From: Bipolaris cookei | Lineage: Eukaryota > Ascomycota > Dothideomycetes > Pleosporales > Pleosporaceae | Assembly: GCA_002286855.1 (NCBI GenBank) | Contig: NRSV01000009.1 | Span: 436,984-500,983 of the forward strand | Length of the DNA: 64,000 nt | Direction of reading: 5' to 3' | Shown: piece by piece, positions 55,026 through 64,000 of the stretch | Position numbering within the stretch: position 1 is the stretch's first letter | Layout: each line of letters begins with the position of its first letter | Position numbers and translations under genes: made by a program | Notes under the pieces: generated by a model | Told to the model about the DNA's origin: nothing | Seen by the model: the letters and a program-made list of their open reading frames with translations, nothing else | Databases searched by the model: none

Positions 55026-57812
55026 ATGGCCGACATATTTTTGAGTTTCTTCCGGAGTTCCTTGCCTGATGAACTTGCGGCGGTAATCGAGACTACCATC
55101 AAGGCGACCGAATCAGGGGACTTCCAGTCTGTGCTTCAATCACCAGAAGCGCGGATATTACTAGGTTATCAGGACGACGAAACTACCAAGAATGTCAAAA
55201 GGAGCGATTTTGGACTGTGGAGCGACTATATTTTCCATCGCCTTGGGTTAATACTATCAAAGCGAAAGGAAGAGGAGTCTACTCCGGCAAACGAAACAGC
55301 ACTTTATCGGCAGCATGTCTACTTCTTGATTGCAGTTGCGGCTTTACATGCGTTTCTACAATCGAATGTTACGGGCCCCCCACTACCTTTCAAGTCGGCT
55401 GAAGTGCTCCTGTCGAAGGATATCGCAGGTGACGCCAAAGCCCTGGCTAAAACGCGTGGAGAACTTGTCGCATCGTTGAATGCCGACGGTGTTGCAGCGT
55501 ATAGACTTACTCCCAACATCGAGCTGCTTTGCTTGGCGGACACTATTCTCACCAGTCCTCCCATCCAGAAGAACATTTCAGTTTCAGTATGGGCCAGGCT
55601 AAGGACCAATTTCATCCACCAGAGACTGCTCAGTGAGGCCGCACCAAGTCTACAGGACGCCATCTACGACAACCTCAAGGCTGTGCAAGACTTGATCCAG
55701 AACTCAGGGAAGAGCAACAAAATCAAGGATTTGCATACCACATTTTTGCTCGAGCGTGCGGCTATCCATACACACCACGGTCTCGATAAGAAGGCCAGAG
55801 CGGACCTCGATCAAGCGGCCTTTGAGCGCGAGTTTAAATTTGCATTGACTGGTTTGATGGGCAAGAGAACCAAGTTCCAGCAAAAAGACACTAGTCAGCT
55901 GATTGTACTTGCTCGAAGCGCGGAATCAGAATCCAGTGGTACATCAGAAGAAAACTCAAAGCCCAAGAAACTGGATTTGAACGACGACACACTGCTCGAG
56001 TCCATATCCTTTACCAATGGCACTGTTTCTACTGAGATCAAAGACGAATCAGAGATCCCCGCATCGCTTCAGTCCATAGACCCGTCAAACCAACCACTGC
56101 TGGATCCACTTGACTCAGTCATTATGCTTTCACTAGCCGAAAGTATCAAGAATACCAACCCCGCAGATGGCCTTACGCGCGAGCAAACTGAGCCGTATGC
56201 AACACGAGTGCTCGAGGGCGGAAGTTCCAACTGGCAAGTTTATACTCAGGCTCTTCTTGTGCGTAGTCGTATTGAAGGATACAAGCCGCGTACTATGGAG
56301 CGAGGCTTACTGCAACTACAAGCACTTGTTGATCAAGTCATTGTCGAGACTTCGGGTGATTCTACTACCGATGCAGAGACGGGTCAGAAAGTTACTTCTT
56401 TCTTGCCGCAAGCAAAGCAGGAGGAATCGGCATCTGTTGAAGAGCGGCTACGCTACGTGTTTCCGCTCTGCTCACCGTCACGATGGGAACTCGAGGCCGA
56501 ACTTGCAGCGCGCTGGGTTGCACTGGGCGGTCTACGATCCGCCCTTGAAATCTATGAGAGATTGGAACTGTGGGCTGAAGCAGCACTGTGCTATGCCGCT
56601 ACCGAGAAGGAAGACAGAGCACGCAAGATTATTAGAAGGCAGCTTTTCCACGCCACCAATGGCGACGACGAGAATGTCGATATGGACGCAGAGAAGTGGG
56701 AGGGGGCTGAACGAGATCCACCACCAGCCGAAGCACCGCGTTACTACTGCATCCTAGGTGACATTGACAAAGACCTCTCATTCTACGAAAAAGCATGGGA
56801 AGTATCCGGAAAACGATATGCTCGAGCCCAACGATCCCTCGGTCAGCGATACATCGCAGCCCGCGACTACGAAAAAGCAGCAGAAGCCTATTCCCTTTCT
56901 CTAAAAATCAACACCCTCCACCATCCCGCCTGGTTCGCCCTGGGCTGCGCCCGCCTCGAGCTCCACGAATTCAAGAACGCCGTCGAAGCCTTCTCTCGCT
57001 GCGTCCAACTCGACGACCAAGACGCAGAAGCATGGAGTAACCTCGCCGCCTCGCTCTTGCACCTCCGCCCCAAGGTCACCGAATCGGAAAACGGCGAAGT
57101 CTCAGAAAACAAAGTGACGAACCACCCGCGCACCGATGCGCTTAAAGCTTTCAAGCGCGCAGCAACAATCAAGCACGATGACTACCGCATCTGGAACAAC
57201 GTCCTCGCCGTTAGCACATCGACGAGCCCGCCCTCGTGGCAAGACGCCATCACAGCCCAACGCCGCATCTGCGAGCTGCGCGGCCAGACCGACGGCGAAA
57301 AATGTGTTGATGCTGAGATCCTCAATATGCTCGTCAAACACGTCGTCTCGAGCGAAGAAGGCTTCGAAACGTCGCGCCCGGGTCTCGCGCGCATGGCAAA
57401 CGATCTCATTGAAAAGCACGTTAAGCCTCTCATCACTGTCTCCCCGCAGCTCTGGATCATACTCGCGACCCTGTACACGCACACGCAGCGGCCCGCGTCG
57501 GCGCTCGAGTGCCATGAGAAGGCTTGGCGGGCGGTGACGTCGCAGCCGCGGTGGGAGGCCGGGACGGAGGCGGAGTGGAATGCTGTTGTTGATATGACGG
57601 TCGATCTGGTGGATGCGTACGAGACGCTTGGTCCGCGCGAGCGGACGGAGGGGCTGAGTGGTGGGAGTGGCGAGGTGGTGGCCAAGGACTGGAGGTTTAA
57701 GAGTCGGAGTGCAGTTAGGAGTGTTATTGGTAAGGGTAAGGATAATTGGGAGGATACAACAGGGTGGAATAAGTTGGTAGAAAGGTTGGATGAGTTGAAG
57801 GCTAGGGAGTAA
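55026..57812 (+). CDS. EMW1: TPR protein of TTC27/Emw1 family
   Basis: Single exon of 928 residues, the usual size for the family. Yeast Emw1 is essential and linked to cell-wall integrity; human TTC27 has been linked to protein complex assembly. The first half is helical and poorly patterned. The TPR array begins at about residue 500 with LEIYERLELWAEAALCY and continues with EVSGKRYARAQRSLGQRYIAARDYEKAAEAYSLSL, LHHPAWFALGCARLELHEFKNAVEAFSRCVQLD and AEAWSNLAASLLHL, all consensus 34-residue units. It then runs through DALKAFKRAATIKHDDYRIWNN. The last part, ALECHEKAWRAVTSQP, is also TPR-like. Intact. Confidence 0.93.
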   Translation: MADIFLSFFRSSLPDELAAVIETTIKATESGDFQSVLQSPEARILLGYQDDETTKNVKRSDFGLWSDYIFHRLGLILSKRKEEESTPANETALYRQHVYFLIAVAALHAFLQSNVTGPPLPFKSAEVLLSKDIAGDAKALAKTRGELVASLNADGVAAYRLTPNIELLCLADTILTSPPIQKNISVSVWARLRTNFIHQRLLSEAAPSLQDAIYDNLKAVQDLIQNSGKSNKIKDLHTTFLLERAAIHTHHGLDKKARADLDQAAFEREFKFALTGLMGKRTKFQQKDTSQLIVLARSAESESSGTSEENSKPKKLDLNDDTLLESISFTNGTVSTEIKDESEIPASLQSIDPSNQPLLDPLDSVIMLSLAESIKNTNPADGLTREQTEPYATRVLEGGSSNWQVYTQALLVRSRIEGYKPRTMERGLLQLQALVDQVIVETSGDSTTDAETGQKVTSFLPQAKQEESASVEERLRYVFPLCSPSRWELEAELAARWVALGGLRSALEIYERLELWAEAALCYAATEKEDRARKIIRRQLFHATNGDDENVDMDAEKWEGAERDPPPAEAPRYYCILGDIDKDLSFYEKAWEVSGKRYARAQRSLGQRYIAARDYEKAAEAYSLSLKINTLHHPAWFALGCARLELHEFKNAVEAFSRCVQLDDQDAEAWSNLAASLLHLRPKVTESENGEVSENKVTNHPRTDALKAFKRAATIKHDDYRIWNNVLAVSTSTSPPSWQDAITAQRRICELRGQTDGEKCVDAEILNMLVKHVVSSEEGFETSRPGLARMANDLIEKHVKPLITVSPQLWIILATLYTHTQRPASALECHEKAWRAVTSQPRWEAGTEAEWNAVVDMTVDLVDAYETLGPRERTEGLSGGSGEVVAKDWRFKSRSAVRSVIGKGKDNWEDTTGWNKLVERLDELKARE

Positions 57813-57938
57813 GGGTGTGTGTGTTTGTACTGTATGTGAAGTAAGGGGGCAGATATTAAAAAGTTAATCGATGGTTACAGTATTCACATTTCCGTTTTTT
57901 TTGCAAAGAAGCTTGATATGTGAGAATGTTTGCATATG

Positions 57939-58684
57939 CTAAGGTGTCTTGGCCGGTTCGTTGCCAATATTCTGCCTATACGGAGAGCTTATCAAATCGC
58001 TTCTTGTTTTCATACGAGCATTCGTGCTGTAGCTCTCCGTAGAAAGATATCCTGATGAAGCATCGGGGTATACTTGATTGTTCACTGATGCACACATTAT
58101 GGGTGTGAACAAGTAGGAATATTCGAGAAATCCGGGCCAATCGCTGGTTGCAGTCGGGCTTGCTGCAAGAGCCCCACGATGGTAGTAAGCGCACATGCAA
58201 TCATTCAAAACTAAAGAAAACTCCTCAGTTTGAAGAAGGTGACTAGCCATATATGCCTTCAAATTCTAGTTAGAATATGCACCATTTTCTCACCTGATCT
58301 GGCAGACCTATCACAATGTCATTTGTACCGAGGTCCTATATTGTCAGTATCGCTTCCTCGCGGCGTCAAGGTGCCCCTCCCCTATTAGTTGCGATTCAGA
58401 ACGCCAACGGGTGTGCATACATGTGCAGAAGACTTTGTGCTTGGCCAGAACAATTCTCCCAACGGGCCTTGTCGTTTGAGCTCGACCGGGTATGTGAGTG
58501 TCCGGCCCTTGTTGGCAAGGGTCGGTGTAACGCGACGCAGGAAAAACCCGAGGACCGGGTTCACGAGAGAATCTAGCTGCACGTCGATCTCGCCATAGGA
58601 TTTCCGTGATACCGGACGAGTCAAGGAGCGGAAACAGCCGGCGCTAATTGGCATAACGGATGCGAGCCTCGAAAATAAGAACAT
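57939..58684 (-). CDS. Possible small three-exon gene, unknown function
   Basis: Tentative. Exons 58421-58684, 58294-58335 and 57939-58256 join in phase to 207 residues. The first donor is GTATGC, the first acceptor follows ACTGAC...ATATAG, and the second intron (37 bases, with TCTAAC) is unusually short for a fungus. A TATAAAAA-like box lies just upstream of the ATG. The sequence starts MFLFSRLASVMPISAG (possible signal or targeting segment) and later has LGTNDIVIGLPDQ. No family was recognised. It may be an older pseudogene or chance. Confidence 0.35.
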
Positions 58685-58699
58685 AGATTTTTATATCGT

Positions 58700-61600
58700 G
58701 TTTAGAGCCGGTACGTTGAAAATGTATGAGGGAATGCTCATTCGATCCGTGGTATTAAGAATGGTCTTTCATTGCCTACTTGTTGCGAGAGACATATTCA
58801 ACAACTCAACTCGACCGATCAATGAAAGAAGCCAGCCAAAGCTGATGGTCACCTGTTAGCAGTGGTCCAATCGCAATATTGGCCCGTAAAAGAGGCGAGG
58901 CCAAGATGCTTGGGTGATGAGCCTGCAATGGATAACGAAAGCGGTCGAAGTTCCGCATGGCGTAGTGGACATGGTGATGAAAATCTTTGTGTTCAATCTG
59001 TGATACCAAACCAACAACCTATGGCTCAAGACTTGCTGGGGCACAGGGCTGGTTGGCAAGATTGCACAAACTGCGTTTGTATTTACCGGGGTATCGCCGA
59101 GCTCTCATTCATCCAACAAACTGGTAGCCCTCGATGGACAAGTGGAGATAACAGTATGCAGCGGTCGAGTCAGTGGGGGCGGCCATGGTGCCATGGGCCT
59201 CATGCTTACATAACAGTTGAGTGCAGCACATCCCTAGTATGTACTACAAACAGTGGGAAGCGTGTTTCCGATGCAAGGAGTAAGGGCCCGGTATCGTGGC
59301 AAACGACCTCGTGGGAACAATCCTGCTATTGGTGACGAGCTGTCCAAGCCATGTTAGGTTTTCTCATACTTGGAAGGGTTAGAGGGGTAATATGGGATGC
59401 TCAGATAGCGATGCAGCGAGAGGCGTTTGGAGGAGAGGTGGTGCTGGCGTTAGTAGACCAGGAAGGGAGGCAGCGATGCTATCGTCAGACTGCCTAGACC
59501 TACGTACATCTCTCGGTGGGTTAGCTGCAACGAGGGCACATGGCGAGGCCCTAGTCTTGTCTGAGCGCATGCAGTTGGGCACTTTGACATGCATTGCAGC
59601 AACAGGCGAGAAACGGGGAATCAACGTCATTGCCTGGATGTGCGTAGTTGGTCGAGGGTAGTAAGTACCATGGTGGAAGCGCTGGAGGCTAATGCCCTGC
59701 ATTTGGGTCATGGGCGGCTTACACACAGCCCCCGAAAGGCCGCTAAGGATCGGGCTGGGTCGAAAGCAGTGGGTAATGCGGCATCAGCTTTCTAAGAATA
59801 CATAGAAGCCAGGCTGACCATTTTCTGGTTGGAGAGCCCTGACTGGGGCCGTGGGCGCAGAAGAGGGCATAAGTGTGGTCACGGAGCAGCAGCGCAATCA
59901 TGGTGCAGATGAGGGCGTCATTTGATAGGATGCCGGCAGCAGCGCGATGCGAGGGCAGCTGAGGGCAGATGAGAAGGTAGATGAGAAGCGGTATGGAAGC
60001 ATGTGGGCAGAGTGTAGGGAGGATGCGGAGAGGGTGAGAGAGATGCAGATGAGCAAATCAGCCTCATAGGACGGAAGGAGCGACGGGCGGAAGCTGTTGC
60101 GCTGTTCCCGATACGGCGGAATGCAAACAGAATGACGCAGCGCGCCGTGCCAGGCAGGCACGCTGGCGGGCGAGGAAGGCGCCACCGGCTGGGTGTGATC
60201 AGGTCAGCTACGGCGGCGGCTGAGGGCGGCGAAGGCGGCGACGAAGACAACCGTTATGCGCACCGAGAGAAGAGAGAGGCGCGTGGGTGCAACAGAGTCG
60301 GTGGACAAGCAGCAGTGCCGTGGTTGTAATTGTAGGTGCCGTTGTGGTGCCTGACAGCGCAGCAGATGGACAGGGATGGCGGCGATTGGCCCGTCTGCAA
60401 GCCACACCAGAAATAGACACATGGGCTCGCTAGACGGGTGGCAGCGGAGCCCACGGCTCACCACACTCCAACAGGGGACAGATGCCTTTTGGTGGTGCAT
60501 GTCTGCCCTCACCACCACCACCACAAGGCCGCCTGGGGCCAGCCTGGGGCTCTGTCGGGCATTGGCTGCCATGACCTCCACTCAGCGAAGCCGGCGCCCT
60601 GGCAGATGGTGCGCAGTTAGAGGCCCCCGGATTTGCTGCTGACGCTCACCCACGCGCTGGGCCGCATCTAAACATGTATGTATGTACGTATGTATATCAT
60701 CGTCAGTCTCATCGCCGCCTTGAGCCCCGCCATGCTGCCATTGCTGCTGCCACTGCTGCCGCCGTTGCTGCTGCTGCTGCTACTTACTACTACTATTTAC
60801 TACTACTACTACTACTATTACTACCACTACTACTGCTGCTGCTACTACGCCCGGTTCATGCCTCCACCTCGCCGTATGCCCTCGCCATATGCCCTGCCCT
60901 CCCTCCCCCCATATTGCCCAAGTTTCTGCCATCTCGTTTTTCCTTTGCATCTGATCACACTTGCCCTCTTTCCTTCACGCCCACGCCCCGCACGCCCTGT
61001 CTCGACGCTCTGGCACAGGCCTTCCGCTCCCCCAGTCCCTACTATTGCAGACGTCTCAGATCCTCGTCCCGCCCATCACACATAGTCCGCACGGCGCTCC
61101 ATTCTTCCTGCTATCCAGCCATCCTCGTCTCTGCAATCTGCATGCCACGTTTGTTTCAGTCGTCTCGGCTCATCCGGCGTGCCCACTACTGGCTGAAGAT
61201 ATCCACCACTGACAGGCAGTCATCCAGCTAAGCTGACTGCCAACTCCGCGGTGCTGCGCCATCAGAGGCCTCCCACCCGAGCCTCACCGCACGGCTTTCA
61301 GCCGCCCGCTTCCTGGCCCCGTTTGCATCTTCGCATACAAGCCAAGCAACCGTCGGGCCTTGCGCGACCATCCTCAGTCCTCATATCGCCAGAGCATACA
61401 GGGCTGCCCGCTAGTCTACCACCTCAACGGGTCTCGTAAGCACCAAACACTTATCCGCACTTACACACCAGAAACTCTCTCTGTCCTCTCGCTGTTTCCC
61501 TGCAGTTACGTCTACGATCTGCACTCTTCGCTCTGGCCAATCCCGTCCTCTTCCGCTGTCTTGGGTCACTTGTTCGCCTCTCCCATATACCACTACTGCC

Positions 61601-62421
61601 TAGTATCGACTGTCGCCTACATATACGGTCAAAGGGTTATACTTCTGCACAACCCATTCCTACCCACACGGCAGGGCTGTCCACTCTCGTCCATATTGGC
61701 CAGCGTTTGGTCCCTGTCTCTACTTCTTTGTTGATCATGTAAGTTGGCCCATCAGTCACATGGAATTGCGGGTCGTAATGTGCGACATTTCGTAACAAGT
61801 CACTCACTTTCATCTTAGCACCTGGCATCTGCTCTGAATTAATTTCCATTGATCCTGAGCCGTCACTATTCGCTTCCCAGCTTTGCCGACGTAAAGTTGC
61901 TATTGTCTGACCTACCATCGGCCAAAAGCTGGCGTTCCAGTGTTTGACACCGGCGCTCAAAGTCATCCTGACTCCCGTATGAATCCTGCTCCTGAAGACT
62001 CCGTTTGCCCGTCCCCAAGTAGGCCACCCCTATCATTTCTGCGACTAAAAAGGTCCACCAACATTGTCTCCAACCCTCCCATTCTTCACACTAAAACAAC
62101 ACACTTGCAAATTTTATTACAACATATCGACATCTACCAAACTGGCCTGCACTGTCTCTGCAAGCTATCAGGTGCGTGGTTCACTTCTTGCAGCAATTCA
62201 AACAGGGGCACGACTACAAGTCTCGGACCCCTCTATCTGCTACCTGCATCCTAACCCCCCACCCTCTAAGCTGTCTGCTAACATCAACGCAGCTTTCGCC
62301 TGACAGCGCCTTCATGCCACATTTTGTGGGCACTGATAAGAGATTTAAAACATTGCGCAGCGTGGGTCCTTGTGGCGGGACTCGGGCTGTGGGCGCTGTA
62401 CAAAGTGCAAAATCACTGTCC
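58700..62421. promoter_or_regulatory. Long gene-free region upstream of medA-like gene
   Basis: About 3.7 kb without a supported protein gene. It has purine-rich sequence (59900-60300), CTG and TAC microsatellites (60735-60850) and long pyrimidine-rich stretches (60880-61560) like a fungal 5' leader. Several short open frames start inside 60674-62300. A long transcript leader with upstream ORFs and introns is plausible, as described for Aspergillus medA, but not shown. Confidence 0.45.
60735..60855. repeat. CTG/TAC trinucleotide-rich low-complexity tract
   Basis: Runs of CTGCTGCTGC followed by TACTACTACT units, interrupted in places; low-complexity frames over it are not genes. Confidence 0.85.
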
Positions 62422-64000
62422 ATGTCAGGATACGACAAACCCCATCAATATGTGTATGGTGAGTGATCTTTACCTCATCTGACGAATGCGGAAGGGGCAC
62501 CTGCCAATGATGGGTCGGATGAACCCGGCACTTAGCCACGTGCGAACGATGAACATGTTTGACTGACCACCTCTACCCAGATGCCCAAAGCATCAGACCA
62601 AATCAGGCTGCAAACTACCCTGGCATCATACAGCCTGCATTCGGTCCCCAGTATACGGGTGCGTCCGCGGGACTGACCCATGAGCCTTCAAGTGCAGATA
62701 TGGCCTACCTGCCTAGCTCAACCTACGAGTCACGCGGTACGGCCAACCATCGCTCCGATCCAGCATTTATCGATGCAGGTGTTCGTCATCCCGCCTCCCT
62801 CACAGTTACTGAAACGGAAATCACCGAACAAATTACTCCTGCCCAAGGCACTGCTGGATCTACCGTAACGCTGCAACTCCGGACGAATTACGATCTCGAG
62901 GCACATCACTGCGCTTTCACACTCATGTTTGGCGACGAAAAGTGTGTCGGCGCACTCCAAAAGGTCGAGTACGACGATCATGACCAGTGGTACAACTATG
63001 TCCTCAACGTTGAGGTGCCCCCATTCCCGCTCACAAACACCTGGGATCCGACCATGATGTTAAAACTACAGATCGAGGACAAGATGGGCCACCCACGAAT
63101 CGAAACAAACGCAGGCAAATTCACTTACACCGACATGTCGCCAAATCTCGCCTACCAGTCTTCATCCGACTTCTCCAGAAAGCGAAGGTATTCCAATGAG
63201 CTTAATGAAGATCAGAGTTACCCAAATACCAGCAATGTTGGAAAACGCGCAAAGTTTACTCGATTCGCGAAACCATCCGCGGCATCTAGGGCCTATTCTG
63301 GCGTGCAGGTTTCACCGCTGCAGAGCCATGTTCCACTTTCCAGTTCGTACGGTTCGAGCAATGGTTACGACACATCCAAGCAAACAGTTTATGGCCCAGA
63401 ATTTTCCCAGAAAGGCCTCTACGCAGTGCCATCGGGCATGAGTATTGGCCATGGTGATTACAAGGCATCGCAAATGTCTCTAAACATGCATTCTTATGGC
63501 TCCTACAGCTCTCCTGTACATGGTGTCCGGTCCAGTGCCTCGACTGCAGCCCCTGTGCTTCCCTCGCCATCCGCAATCGCAACGCCAGTTCTTGTTCGCG
63601 CAACACATCTTGCGCAAGCAAGCAGTAGCAGCTCTTTCTCTCAGCCTTTCAACCCTTATTCCATGTATCAGTCAAAAGCGGTTCTCAAGATTGACGGAGA
63701 TCTCGATAAGATGAGTGACGACTGGACTCTAGAAGAGCTTGATGCAAAGAGACGGCTTGTCGAGTTCAAAAGGTCGCAGCAGGGCAGTACCATAACTACC
63801 TCCTTCGCACCTGTTACACTGGAGACCCGAAAGGCTCGTAGCATTTGCGTGAGCTGCATCTGGTGGGAAGAAAAGGACGAACACTTCATCACTAGTGTAG
63901 ACACAATATACCTGCTCGAGCAGCTTGTCAACGTGCGCTTTACCGTCGAGGAGAAGAACCGCATTCGTCGTAACCTCGAAGGTTTCCGACCACTGACTGT
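62422..64000 (+). CDS. medA: Medusa (MedA)-like developmental regulator, partial
   Basis: Exon 62422-62458 (MSGYDKPHQYVY) joins after a 122-base intron to an exon at 62581 that stays open to the window end. The N-terminal half includes an Ig-like/IPT-type block: GTAGSTVTLQLRTNYDLEAH, AFTLMFGDEKCVGAL and QWYNYVLNVEVPPFPLTN. A Ser/Tyr-rich linker follows. The conserved DUF7082 region then begins: SDDWTLEELDAKRRLVEFKR, CIWWEEKDEHFITSVDTIYLLEQLV and FTVEEKNRIRRNLEGFRPLT at the edge. MedA/Ren1 proteins control conidiophore development and, in pathogens, adhesion and virulence. An upstream in-frame Met exists (62176), but the sequence between is not family-like, so 62422 is preferred. Confidence 0.92.

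Noticed and set aside
56167..56757. 196-residue plus-strand frame inside the TTC27-like gene
   Set aside because: Overlaps an intact TPR frame and has no features of its own.
60674..61231. 185- and 135-residue frames over CTG/TAC microsatellites
   Set aside because: Low-complexity leader sequence in all frames, with no domain.

Overview
The window looks like nuclear DNA of a filamentous ascomycete. Most genes are cut by short GT..AG introns of about 45-120 bases with CTAAC-type branch sites. The gene content is typical of Pezizomycotina: fungal-only EF-3, a HET-domain protein, a Zn2Cys6 regulator, a UstYa-like DUF3328 protein and a Medusa-type developmental regulator. Several dead genes carry C-to-T or G-to-A type nonsense codons, as expected from repeat-induced point mutation (RIP). 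A dothideomycete such as a Pleosporales species is my guess; the sequence alone does not prove it. Exon joins given here were worked out by hand from splice signals and reading phase, and most spliced totals are exact multiples of three.

Left part (1-10.2 kb), possible accessory cluster: a truncated MDR-type ABC exporter (minus), a divergent Zn2Cys6 regulator (plus), a secreted Lys/Gly-rich tandem-repeat protein (minus) and, divergent from it, a UstYa-like protein with both HxxHC motifs. A secreted repeat precursor beside UstYa is the layout of fungal ribosomal peptide (dikaritin-type) pathways, but these repeats lack ordinary KR cleavage sites. This is the best candidate here for an undescribed system.

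Housekeeping block (10.8-25.5 kb): mitoribosomal mL44 (MRPL3), a small mitochondrial-type protein, a MAK32-like pfkB protein, cyclase-associated protein, a pseudokinase, a membrane-anchored secreted protein, a small Cys-rich secreted protein and a class V aminotransferase.

Transposon block (25.8-30.3 kb): a Tc1-like relic, then a pogo/Fot1-like element with 50-bp TIRs and TA target duplications. A second element with perfect-looking 334-bp inverted arms sits inside its transposase.

Middle (31.5-42.9 kb): Eaf7 and a gamma-tubulin-complex protein, a gene-poor stretch with a carboxylesterase relic and a frameshifted copy of the EF-3 C-terminus, then intact EF-3.

Right part (43-64 kb): two genes broken by stops (one with GIY-YIG similarity), a HET-domain gene, a glycine-zipper protein with low-complexity ends, TTC27/Emw1, a possible small gene, a 4-kb gene-free leader, and the 5' part of a medA-like regulator running off the right edge.
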